Source: Noviherbaspirillum saxi (GTDB taxonomy: Bacteria; Pseudomonadota; Gammaproteobacteria; Burkholderiales; Burkholderiaceae_D). From it: DNA of 64,000 nucleotides. The notes beneath the pieces were generated by a model. That model worked only from the letters and a program-made list of their open reading frames with translations, did not search any database and had not been told where the DNA came from. Within the stretch, counting starts at the first letter, position 1, and every line of letters begins with the position of its first letter. A program made the translations under genes and the position numbers. Below, piece after piece: positions 46,818-55,075 of this stretch. The stretch covers positions 496,001-560,000 of the forward strand of contig NZ_QYUO01000003.1 of the NCBI RefSeq assembly GCF_003591035.1, given 5' to 3'.

Positions 46818-47234
46818 ATGGGCGTCCTTAGCAATATCTTCAGCAAGATCTTTCCGTCCTCTCATGCAGCACCGGCACAAGCACCAACGAATACTGCGCC
46901 AGCTCCGGAAGCCACTGCGGCAAATCAAGCGGCCGCACCGGGGGTGCCGCCTTCCGCCGCCGCTCCAGCCATGAGCGAAGTCGATGTGGAAGCGGTCCTC
47001 AACGGACTCGCGCAAAAAAATCCGCAAAAGCTGAACTGGCGCAGTTCAATTGTGGATTTGTTGAAGCTGCTCGATCTGGACAACAGCCTCGCGGCTCGCA
47101 AAGAACTCGCGCAAGAACTTAATTACACCGGTGATATGAGCGATTCCGCGACGATGAATATCTGGCTGCATAAACAAGTGATGAACAAGCTTGCCGCAAA
47201 TGGCGGCAGGGTGCCGGCGGATTTGAAGGATTAG
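46818..47234 (+). CDS. DUF3597 domain protein
   Basis: A 138-residue protein with a short start (MGVLSNIFSKIFPSS), an Ala/Pro-rich linker (about 18-52) and a compact helical C-terminal domain (about 53-138: VDVEAVLNGLAQKNPQKLNW, then SSIVDLLKLLDLDNSLAARK and MNIWLHKQVMNKLA). This matches the DUF3597 family, whose function is unknown. A GGGAG stretch precedes the start. It converges with the zinc peptidase gene 60 bases away. Confidence 0.85.
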   Translation: MGVLSNIFSKIFPSSHAAPAQAPTNTAPAPEATAANQAAAPGVPPSAAAPAMSEVDVEAVLNGLAQKNPQKLNWRSSIVDLLKLLDLDNSLAARKELAQELNYTGDMSDSATMNIWLHKQVMNKLAANGGRVPADLKD

Positions 47235-47293
47235 GCAGAACGTTAGAGCCGTTTCGCGAAAGGCAGCGAGGTCGTTTACCACGGCCGCGACCG

Positions 47294-49132
47294 TCATGTC
47301 CGCGCGATGGCTTTTATCTTGCGCTTCTTGTGCAAAACCTTGAAGTTCAGCTTTTGCGCATCCCTTTCTACCGCGTATAGCTGCTCTTCATGTCTCCGCT
47401 TCATGTCGTCGACGCGCTTCCTTATCAAATAACGAATGTTTCCCTGATTCCCAATTAGAACAGTCGCTCCACCGATAAAGCTTCGCCTTCCGTCATTGCG
47501 TTCTTGTGTGACTTCGGCGACAAGTTGACTGCGATACATGCCGTCGGACATGGCTTGGTGTGCAAGCCGAATCGACTCGACCACGACAGGACCGTAGCGC
47601 TGCCCGGGCTCGTGTAATCCGAACACGGCCAAACGTTCCGGCGACGCGGTAACGTATCGGCCGAGAGCATGTGCGCGTCGCTCATATTCGCTGGCGTTCG
47701 CGCGTTCGATTCCCGTATCCGTGAATCGCAGCAGGCTGAAACGTAAGGCATCGACAGGCGGCAAGTCGAGGTCCGGCGCTTTCCAGCGCAATGAATCTTC
47801 ACTGAGGTCGACAACATGGTCCAGTGCAATATCGCGTCTGCGGAACGCCTTGATCAATGCATCGCGGTAGCCAAGGCGGTCGTTGGCGACGATATCATGG
47901 TCAGCAGTAATCAGGGCTCGCAGGTATTCGCCGAAACGGATATCCACCGGCGGACAATAATCGATTGCGCGTATGCAGATACTGAGGAAATGCGCGGCGA
48001 GTTTGCCGACTTCGCTTGCCAGCAGCTGAAGCAGTTCAGCGGACATCTGTGTGCCTGTCTCGGCGCCGGTAAGCCTGGCAATTTTGAAAAACGGCTTTGC
48101 CTTGCGCTGATATACGCTCAGGAAGGCTTCGAAAATGGCGGATACCAGGATCGAGCCGCGATCATGCGATTCGGTGCAATGCGGGTCGGAATATTTGACC
48201 AGCTTGTCGCTCGGGGTATCGGGGCTCTCTTCCCGTTTCAATGCGCGCCGCAAGGCGCCGCCGATTTCCCCATTGATGGCTTCGCCGAATTGCTTTCCCA
48301 TTTCGAGCAGCAAGTCGACATTCAAGCCGCGCGTCGATTCTTCCAATGCCTGCACGACCAGTTCTTCGCGTGAAAAATGCATCAGCATCGCGATGATATC
48401 GGCAAAGCCTTCATGGAATGCGCCAACATCGATGTGGGTGTCATGGACGAATTGCGCGCGCATGCCGTCCAGCAAGGCGTGGCTTAGTTCATGCGCAATG
48501 ATGTCGCGCGAAAGTGCGGTAAAGACCAGTCCGCCGGGCAGTACATAAGGGGACGATGTCTTTTCCGCATGAAAGAATCCGAACTCCAGCGTGCCCGCTA
48601 CCGGATCGTAATAGGCGTTGGTATCACGGAAGGCCTGTGGCTTGAGGATGAGCGCAGTCGGTTTGCGGTCCGCAACGCGTTGCGCCGCCCATGGTCCCCA
48701 GGACGGATTGCGGCCAAGTGCCTTGCGAAACACGCCGTAGACTTCCTGACAAACCGCATACGTCATCTGCGCCGCGAAACGCGGATCGCCGGTGGAAGGC
48801 AGCAGTCCGGCGTTGAGCGCCATGGACAGTTCATTCAGGTCGAGCGGATGCGCAGCATAGCGTTCAGCCCGGCTGGGCATCCAGTCCATCGCCTGCACCA
48901 GGTCCGGATGCAGGGCACCGCCCGCCACCGCGAACAAGGCACCGCTCGGCCCCGGCAGCAGGCGCTCGTACGGCACCGCGATTTTCAGGACAGGTTCCCT
49001 GAGCCCGACGGTGGCCGGGTCCAGCGCATAGATCCATAACGATCGCGTTGCCGGTTCGCTTTCCGAGCTTGCATAGGGGGCAATGTAAGCCGGAAGCGTG
49101 ACGCGCGGACCCAGCGTATAAGGCAATGCCAT
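47294..49132 (-). CDS. Thermolysin-like zinc metallopeptidase
   Basis: A 612-residue protein without a signal peptide. It has a zinc motif HELSH (His214, Glu215, His218) followed 27 residues after the first His by HEGFADIIAML, where Glu241 is the likely third ligand and Asp245 fits the ExxxD pattern of M4-type gluzincins. Downstream segments SDPHCTESHDRGSILVSAIF and FLSICIRAIDYCPP resemble M4/M36-like domains. AAGGAG precedes the start. It lies 35 bases downstream of the caspase-like gene on the same strand, so they form one operon. Lacking a signal peptide, it probably acts in the cytoplasm, unusual for thermolysin relatives. The C-terminal ~100 residues are basic. Confidence 0.8.
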   Translation of the reverse strand: MALPYTLGPRVTLPAYIAPYASSESEPATRSLWIYALDPATVGLREPVLKIAVPYERLLPGPSGALFAVAGGALHPDLVQAMDWMPSRAERYAAHPLDLNELSMALNAGLLPSTGDPRFAAQMTYAVCQEVYGVFRKALGRNPSWGPWAAQRVADRKPTALILKPQAFRDTNAYYDPVAGTLEFGFFHAEKTSSPYVLPGGLVFTALSRDIIAHELSHALLDGMRAQFVHDTHIDVGAFHEGFADIIAMLMHFSREELVVQALEESTRGLNVDLLLEMGKQFGEAINGEIGGALRRALKREESPDTPSDKLVKYSDPHCTESHDRGSILVSAIFEAFLSVYQRKAKPFFKIARLTGAETGTQMSAELLQLLASEVGKLAAHFLSICIRAIDYCPPVDIRFGEYLRALITADHDIVANDRLGYRDALIKAFRRRDIALDHVVDLSEDSLRWKAPDLDLPPVDALRFSLLRFTDTGIERANASEYERRAHALGRYVTASPERLAVFGLHEPGQRYGPVVVESIRLAHQAMSDGMYRSQLVAEVTQERNDGRRSFIGGATVLIGNQGNIRYLIRKRVDDMKRRHEEQLYAVERDAQKLNFKVLHKKRKIKAIART

Positions 49133-49167
49133 GTGCGCTCCTTGTTGTGTGCTCCGTGTCGTGCGCT

Positions 49168-52023
49168 CTACAGCCTGTCGATTTTTTCATCCAGCCTGTC
49201 CAGCCGTCGTGACAGTTCGCGCAAGGCTGTCACTACCGGTGCCATATTGCCGTCGTCCGGATTGGCAAGCAGTCCGTTTTCGGGAAAGGCGATTCCGCCC
49301 TTCATCATCGATGCGCCGCCCTGTGCTACACCATGCCTGAACAAGAGCTTGCCGCTTTTCAGCGCGGGATCGTTCAACCCCGGACTCTGTAGCGCATTGC
49401 CGCTGAATGCCCTGGCGATAGTGGCGGCCAGTTCGGCATAGCTGCTTGGCCTTTGACGGGCCGCTGCCAGCGCCTTGACCAGCTCGACCGTAAAGTCGCC
49501 GCGTCCGCCGTGCTCATAAGCGGATTGCTGATCGTTACAGGCCGCATAATGAAGCTCCCAGCCGGATACAGTGCCGATGCCCCGTCTGGAAATCTTGCGG
49601 ATGGCGCGGCCGCCAACGATCTGATCCGCGTTGGTGTACTTTGCCAGAAATGCCTGCATCAGGTTATCGGGCACTTTCATGTAACGGCTGTTTCTATCGC
49701 GCTGCGGCTGTTGCCTGTCAAACGCCGCGCGTGTAATGGTGCCGCAATGACAGCAGTCGGTGAACAGCACCAGTTCCAGGTTGCGATCGCGATACTGGTC
49801 CAATAGGCTGCCCACTTCATCGTCGAGAATGAATTCGCCGTTGTTGTAATCATACGGAACAAGCACTTCGTTATAGCCATCCGGTTCATCCGGATTAGGA
49901 AACTGGGTTCCATGGCCGGCATACTGGATCACGACCATGTCGCCGCTTCCTGCGCTATCCAGCAAAGCGGCAATGCGTGCAAGGATTGCGGCCCTCGTCG
50001 CGTCGCGATCAAGCAGCAATTCAACAGTAAAGCCCCATTCTTCCAGCGCCACGGCGGACGCGCGCGCATCGGCGACGCAGCCCGAGAGCGGCTGCGTGCT
50101 ATAGGAATCGATGCCTATGCACAGCGCGCGTCCGCCCCGGCCCGCAAGCTCCGACGATACAGGCTTCGGGGCAAGGGAAGCGATGTTCATCGCCGACGCA
50201 CGCTTTATTTCCCGCTCTCCGTCGCCCAAATGCGGAACGGGAATGGCGTCCGTGTCATTCAGACGAAGAATTCTACGGATGACGGAATTCATTGTCGGCG
50301 CATCATTGTCGAAGTCTCCGTGCGCATAGGCGCGGCTGGCGCTTCGACCGGAGATCTGCACGCTCGGACTCCAGATGACTTCGGCCTGTCGCGCATTACC
50401 GGATATGCCGAAGAATTCGTTCAGATGAGGATCGGCGCGGATCGACTCTTCCAGCCCAAGGATGGGTGTCGCATACGGCGGCGTCTCGCAGGCATTGCGC
50501 ACGAAGTACAACAGTGACTTGCGATACAAACCGATCACATCGTCCCGCAGCTCTTCATGTTGATACATGGTAAACATGGACAACTCGCCGATGCTCTTGC
50601 CGACCTGGTCCAGTAGCGTCGCCTTGAACAAGTCGATGCGTGCGGCCGGCGCCAGCAGGTTGACGGTTTTGATCGCCGGCGCCGCTGCCTGATCATTCAC
50701 GGCTTCCGCATGGAGCTGTGCCAGCAGGGTCAACAAATGACAGTGAAAGATCGCGCCCGCGCTATGCCCAATCGCATGCACTTCTACCTGCTTGTGTTGC
50801 CTGTCCTTGAAATGCCGGATCCACCGGACCAGCTTGTGCGCCATCAGCGCCGCCCCGCCCGCCTGGCCCGTTGCGCCTGCCGGCAGCGAAGCCATGAAGG
50901 CACTCGCCTTGATGCCGTCCCAGGTCGGTCGCCCGATAGTCGGGCCAAGCGTTGCTTCAAGAAACGGATCGGTAAAAAACTCGCGTCGCTGCAATGCGAG
51001 TTCGCGCCTCGAACCCTGCAGCAGCACTTCAATAAATCCGGTCTCCCATACGAAAAAAACAGGATAGACGCCGTTGCCCAGCCACCACTGGTAATCCCTC
51101 AGACACATGCTCAGGCCTACCGGCTCGTCCACCAGGCCGCCATGGGCAATCAGGGCAATACGGGGCGTCGCGCCCACTGTCAGTGCCCATGCATCCAGAT
51201 CGGCGATCAGGCGGTCCAGGTCGTGTTCCGAGGTCTGGTACCAGCCCCCCGATGAGAGATGCCCGCCCTGGAGGTTGACGACATGGCGGCGAAAAACTTC
51301 CATGTCGCCCGGAGTAAAACCTTCACGGGCATCGCGGCCGCCGGTTGCACCTCCGGTCCATGCATAGGACGCCTGACGCAGATCGTTAGGCGGCTCAGCA
51401 TTCTGCATCGGTATCCAGCCAGTGCCGTCCTGCGGCATGCCGAAGTGCGAAGCATAGGCACGCGCATGACTGGAAGGCGATCGACCGGCCGGTGCATCTT
51501 GCGCCTGCAAGCGTCCCCTGATTTTGCTTCTGAGAAGCTCCGCATTCAGGCCAGATCCCGGCGACGACCGGCCCGATATCATCTCGCTAGGGAACCTGAT
51601 AGTTTCTGCACCAAGCAGAAACCCCGTGCAGATTTCCGCGAGGACTTGATGCAAGACGGCTTCCTGCTTGCCGCACAAGGTATCACGACCATGGTCGAAA
51701 TCGCCTACCAGCGCGACTGCCATCGGCCCGTCCTGCAAGTCGCCATTGTGTCCGGCTACGCTCGCGGGAGGGCAGTCGAGATTGCGCGCGGTCCAGATCG
51801 AACCATCCGGTCCGAGATACAAATGCGCGGGCGCAGCTTGCCAGCCGAGAACGTCGCCATGGAATCGATCGATGGCGTGCATGGTTGCGGCGCCGGCCCA
51901 GTGCGATTGGCTGGGTCGCCAGGTGTGATGAAGATGGATTGCGTTGATGCGCCTTGTCCAGCCTCGGCGCAGTAATAGTCTGAGCTGCTCGATATCGATT
52001 TGCTGTACGTGGCCAATCATCAT
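49168..52023 (-). CDS. Three-domain protein: amidase/PGRP-like, serine-hydrolase-like and caspase-like
   Basis: A 951-residue protein without a signal peptide. AAAGGAGAA precedes ATG 52023. Domain 1 (about 20-150) resembles N-acetylmuramoyl-L-alanine amidase/PGRP: INAIHLHHTW (His32), VAGHNGD (His92) and MAVALVGDFD. Domain 2 (about 230-560) looks like an alpha/beta-hydrolase with the nucleophile elbow AIGHSAG (Ser421). Domain 3 (about 655-900) is a caspase-like C14 peptidase: ALCIGIDSYSTQPLSGCVAD, His704 in QYAGHGTQF and Cys757-Cys758 in LFTDCCHCG, with Cys758 at the metacaspase catalytic position. The last residues form a short coiled coil (LRELSRRLDRLDEKIDRL). It leads an operon with the zinc peptidase. 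Function unknown; see findings. Confidence 0.85.
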   Translation of the reverse strand: MMIGHVQQIDIEQLRLLLRRGWTRRINAIHLHHTWRPSQSHWAGAATMHAIDRFHGDVLGWQAAPAHLYLGPDGSIWTARNLDCPPASVAGHNGDLQDGPMAVALVGDFDHGRDTLCGKQEAVLHQVLAEICTGFLLGAETIRFPSEMISGRSSPGSGLNAELLRSKIRGRLQAQDAPAGRSPSSHARAYASHFGMPQDGTGWIPMQNAEPPNDLRQASYAWTGGATGGRDAREGFTPGDMEVFRRHVVNLQGGHLSSGGWYQTSEHDLDRLIADLDAWALTVGATPRIALIAHGGLVDEPVGLSMCLRDYQWWLGNGVYPVFFVWETGFIEVLLQGSRRELALQRREFFTDPFLEATLGPTIGRPTWDGIKASAFMASLPAGATGQAGGAALMAHKLVRWIRHFKDRQHKQVEVHAIGHSAGAIFHCHLLTLLAQLHAEAVNDQAAAPAIKTVNLLAPAARIDLFKATLLDQVGKSIGELSMFTMYQHEELRDDVIGLYRKSLLYFVRNACETPPYATPILGLEESIRADPHLNEFFGISGNARQAEVIWSPSVQISGRSASRAYAHGDFDNDAPTMNSVIRRILRLNDTDAIPVPHLGDGEREIKRASAMNIASLAPKPVSSELAGRGGRALCIGIDSYSTQPLSGCVADARASAVALEEWGFTVELLLDRDATRAAILARIAALLDSAGSGDMVVIQYAGHGTQFPNPDEPDGYNEVLVPYDYNNGEFILDDEVGSLLDQYRDRNLELVLFTDCCHCGTITRAAFDRQQPQRDRNSRYMKVPDNLMQAFLAKYTNADQIVGGRAIRKISRRGIGTVSGWELHYAACNDQQSAYEHGGRGDFTVELVKALAAARQRPSSYAELAATIARAFSGNALQSPGLNDPALKSGKLLFRHGVAQGGASMMKGGIAFPENGLLANPDDGNMAPVVTALRELSRRLDRLDEKIDRL

Positions 52024-52637
52024 TTCTCCTTTCGCGCGGGCGCAAGGCCGCGATACTTCCGGCAATGGCAGAAGGCATCACGATACGGTTCGGGCGACGT
52101 CACGAGGAGGGGCGTGTCACCGAGCCGTTCATAAAGGCTAGATTCCACGCAGACGAATCTCTATCCCATAAATATGGTGATAGGGGGATGCCGTGCGATA
52201 TGTCAAACCGCATTGCCTGCAAAGAGTTTTGTAAAAGTAAAGACGGATCGCGCCGTCGGAGCATGAGCCGACCTTGCGCAGGAAAAAGACAAGTTATGCA
52301 GCAGTCGTTCCAAACATTGTCATGGCTCCACAAATTCGTCTTTTCTGTCGCAGGATGTGCGGCTGGATCAGGCATTCACGGATGGCAGCTGCGCGAGGAT
52401 TTAATTTTTTAATGGCTCTTTGGTGAATCAATTCCACCATTAAGCAGTCTTACGCTTATTAGAACGGACACTAGTACATTTTCCGGATTATCTGTTACGC
52501 TTCATGCGTTGTCGGCAATCAGATCCATATTGCCCGGCTCATTATCCCTTGAGACAGGCTATCCAAAATCACTTTGGGCATTAAAGGAAACGATTTCCTT
52601 GATGCGGCTTCACACTTTATACAATTATTATTTTTAC
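52024..52637. other. Intergenic region upstream of the caspase operon
   Basis: About 610 bases between divergent genes. The left part must hold the promoter of the caspase/peptidase operon; the right part is AT-rich (around 52395-52480) and precedes the gene at 52638. An imperfect hairpin lies near 52168-52190. Open frames here have no motif or ribosome site. Confidence 0.4.
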
Positions 52638-54005
52638 ATGACCAACAAAGCTGAAAAGTCTGTTGCGGTGGCGGTTATTAAATGGACCGATGAGGAATGG
52701 ACGGCGATCGCAAGGCAGCTCCATTCGACCATGGGCTCGGCGCTTCTCGCATCCGAACATCTGGAAGAAGTTAAGGCGAAGGATGTCTTTACCGCGCAGG
52801 AAACGGCCTTGCCGGAGCACCGGCATCGCAAGTTAATCTCGATTTCGCAGGGTTTTCAGGCGATACGTCAAAAGCTCAAAAACATCCTGTCGGAAACAAC
52901 GTCGGAGCCGCCGGCACATGCCGGAACGCAGGAACAGCTTTTTACACAGCCCGTCCCGCCCACTGCCCGATCCGGATCCGACAGCGAGGAGGATATCGCC
53001 GGCGAAAGCGCCATTGCAATGAACGATATACCTTCCCATTCGACGCATTCCCAGCCCGCAACTGTGCACTCGGCAGCAGCGCAACCTGCCTCGGTCCAGC
53101 CTTCAGGCAACGCCGATGACATCCTGGATACATCGCATGCGCACGAATCCGGTTCCGGCAGCGAGACCGGCATGTCCGGGAAAGTTAACGAAGAACATCC
53201 GGCCACGCGTGACACCGGCCCAAGTGCGGCTGCCATGGCAAAGCCGCACGCTGCAACCTCGCCGGTCAGGCAGAACAACACCAGACCAGCCGTTGCGCCG
53301 CGCGGAGCACATCGTAACGAAGAACGCGTTGAGCCGGCGTCAGGCGCCAATCTGGTTGAAATCGCCCGTCCTTTCGTCGCCATGGTATGCCAGGAACTCG
53401 CTCGCGCCCTGGTCGATGCGCTGGCACAGTCGAAGAGCCCGGGCACTTTATCGGCCCTCGTACAGCAAGCCGTGGCGCAGGCCGGATCGGGCCAGCCGCC
53501 TTCACAGATGCCGGCGGACGTCAGGCCGATGCACCACGCAGCTTCAACCGATGAAGACGACACCGGCGTTGCAGAGAGCGAAGTCCAGCCGCTGTTCGAT
53601 CCCAAGCTGCCGCCATCGGCCAATAGCAGCTTCAAGCCCACGGTGGGCGTGGTCGGCGCGAATGCGCATGATTTTGACGAATTGCAGCAGATGTATCCGC
53701 AGTTGCTATTGACTGCGGTCGCAGTGGACGATGTGCCGCATGCCAATTCACTGCGTCAATGTCAGCGCATCATCGGCTTGCGCGAGGACGTGCCCGCAAA
53801 AACCGATGAAATCCTGAGGCGTATTTTCAGAAACCGCTATCTGCGTCTGACCGGCGGCATGGAGCGCGTTCGGGAACAGCTGGATGCTTGGCTGGACAAA
53901 CCGGGATCGATTGATGCCGGCCGGCCAACTCCCCGGAAGCCGCGTAAGCCGGGCAATGGCCCAAAGAAACGGCATGGTAACTATCCGCCGCGTACGCCGC
54001 GTTAA
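52638..54005 (+). CDS. Unknown protein with conserved ends and a low-complexity middle
   Basis: About 455 residues if translation begins at 52638 (MTNKAEKSVAVAVIKW); ATG 52602 or 52509 are alternatives, and no start has a strong ribosome site. The N-terminal ~90 residues contain IKWTDEEWTAIARQL and could be a small DNA-binding helical module. Residues ~95-250 are low-complexity, rich in Ser, Ala, Pro and His. A helical part follows (VEIARPFVAMVCQELARAL). The C-terminal ~110 residues look folded (TVGVVGANAHDFDELQQMYP; IIGLREDVPAKTDEILRRIF) and end in a basic tail. No signal peptide. Tail-to-tail with the ECF sigma operon, five bases apart. Confidence 0.65.
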   Translation: MTNKAEKSVAVAVIKWTDEEWTAIARQLHSTMGSALLASEHLEEVKAKDVFTAQETALPEHRHRKLISISQGFQAIRQKLKNILSETTSEPPAHAGTQEQLFTQPVPPTARSGSDSEEDIAGESAIAMNDIPSHSTHSQPATVHSAAAQPASVQPSGNADDILDTSHAHESGSGSETGMSGKVNEEHPATRDTGPSAAAMAKPHAATSPVRQNNTRPAVAPRGAHRNEERVEPASGANLVEIARPFVAMVCQELARALVDALAQSKSPGTLSALVQQAVAQAGSGQPPSQMPADVRPMHHAASTDEDDTGVAESEVQPLFDPKLPPSANSSFKPTVGVVGANAHDFDELQQMYPQLLLTAVAVDDVPHANSLRQCQRIIGLREDVPAKTDEILRRIFRNRYLRLTGGMERVREQLDAWLDKPGSIDAGRPTPRKPRKPGNGPKKRHGNYPPRTPR

Positions 54006-54010
54006 ATAGC

Positions 54011-54541
54011 TCATTTAGCCACTCCTCCATCAATCAGATATTCACGCAAGAAGGCACGTGCCCGGTGCAAACGGCTTTTTGCGGCTTCCCGGGTGATACC
54101 AATGCGCCGGGACGCCTCGTGAATGGTGAGTTCTTCAAGATCCCGCAGAATAATGATTTCACGGTATGGCGCGGGCAGCGACTCGATTGCACGTACCAGA
54201 TCGAGCCGCAAATCATCGTTCGGCACGCTGGCAAGATATCGGGTCTCGTCTACGGCTGTCAGCTCCTCGGCGCCGCGCATCAGCATCAGTGCCGGCAGCA
54301 TGCAGAGACGGGTGATCATCGTGATGAGCCAGCCGGCAAGCGCGGCGGGAGTGCGTACGCTGCCCACGCGCCGGTAAATCACGATGAGCGCTTCCTGGAC
54401 CACATCTTCGATGACGGAAGAGCGGTGGCATTGCCGCCGGGCGTAGCGCCGTATGTCCGGCTTGAGCTGCAACAGTAGCTGGTTCAGCGCGTCGGGGTCT
54501 CCTGCTTGCGCGGCTTCGAAAAGGCTGCTGGATATCTGCAT
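54011..54541 (-). CDS. ECF-type RNA polymerase sigma factor
   Basis: A 176-residue sigma-70 family factor of the ECF group. Region 2 is at about 10-80 (EDVVQEALIVIYRRVGSVRT) and region 4 at about 115-170 (SLPAPYREIIILRDLEELTI, then HEASRRIGITREAAKSRLHRAR). It lies 4 bases after the DUF2892 gene and is co-transcribed. No recognisable anti-sigma factor gene is adjacent; the small membrane protein upstream is the only candidate partner. Confidence 0.92.
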   Translation of the reverse strand: MQISSSLFEAAQAGDPDALNQLLLQLKPDIRRYARRQCHRSSVIEDVVQEALIVIYRRVGSVRTPAALAGWLITMITRLCMLPALMLMRGAEELTAVDETRYLASVPNDDLRLDLVRAIESLPAPYREIIILRDLEELTIHEASRRIGITREAAKSRLHRARAFLREYLIDGGVAK

Positions 54542-54545
54542 CGGT

Positions 54546-54752
54546 TTATCGTCCTATGGGTTTGCGCCCTGCAGCGGCGCAGGCAGGACAATACCCGAAC
54601 ATCGCCGTCAACACACTGACGGCGCCCGCGCCGGCAAGCAAGAGGCCCAGCAGCGAAGCCTGCAGGCCGAACAAGCCGCAAAGAATCATTGCCACGCCCG
54701 CTAGCAGTCGGCCCATACGCTCTTTTCCGCTTACATTTTTACGATAGATCAT
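54546..54752 (-). CDS. Small DUF2892 membrane protein
   Basis: A 68-residue inner-membrane protein. Start at 54752 has AAGGGAATC upstream. After a short basic N-terminus (IYRKNVSGKERMGR) two hydrophobic segments fill residues 15-52, followed by YCPACAAAGRKPIGR with a CPAC pair. This is the pattern of DUF2892/YgaP-like membrane tails. It leads the two-gene operon with the ECF sigma factor. The cysteines could respond to redox or metals, but that is inference. Confidence 0.8.
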   Translation of the reverse strand: MIYRKNVSGKERMGRLLAGVAMILCGLFGLQASLLGLLLAGAGAVSVLTAMFGYCPACAAAGRKPIGR

Positions 54753-54993
54753 CGAGATTCCCTTGTTTAAACACACAGGATTGGTGTGCAAACGGTAAGA
54801 GGAAGGGAAATTGATAAAGGATTCGCGGGATCGGTTTTTTTATTTGCCGTGAGCAGAATGTTTCACGGCAGCTGAATTTAATTATAAAAATTGCAATTAA
54901 GTCCATTTGTTGAAATGTTATTAAAACAAATGTCGTTCTATGGAGATCGCGGATAAGGATTCCCCGTTGGCAAGCAAATAATTACAAGGATAC

Positions 54994-55067
54994 AACTGCG
55001 CCATTTATTTGGCGCAGTTCTGCAAACTGCGCCATAATTACGCCACCTCATGTGACGAACTGCGCCA
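54994..55067. promoter_or_regulatory. Four-copy operator before the fic gene
   Basis: The decamer AACTGCGCCA occurs at 54994-55003, inverted at 55010-55019 (TGGCGCAGTT), and again directly at 55025-55034 and 55058-55067. The first two form a palindrome with a 6-base centre. A fifth partial copy (ACGCCACC) is near 55040. All lie within 85 bases upstream of the fic ATG at 55076. The Fic protein has an N-terminal helix-turn-helix, so self-regulation is likely. The rest of the 54753-55075 gap is AT-rich and non-coding. Confidence 0.75.
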
Positions 55068-55075
55068 CCCACCTT

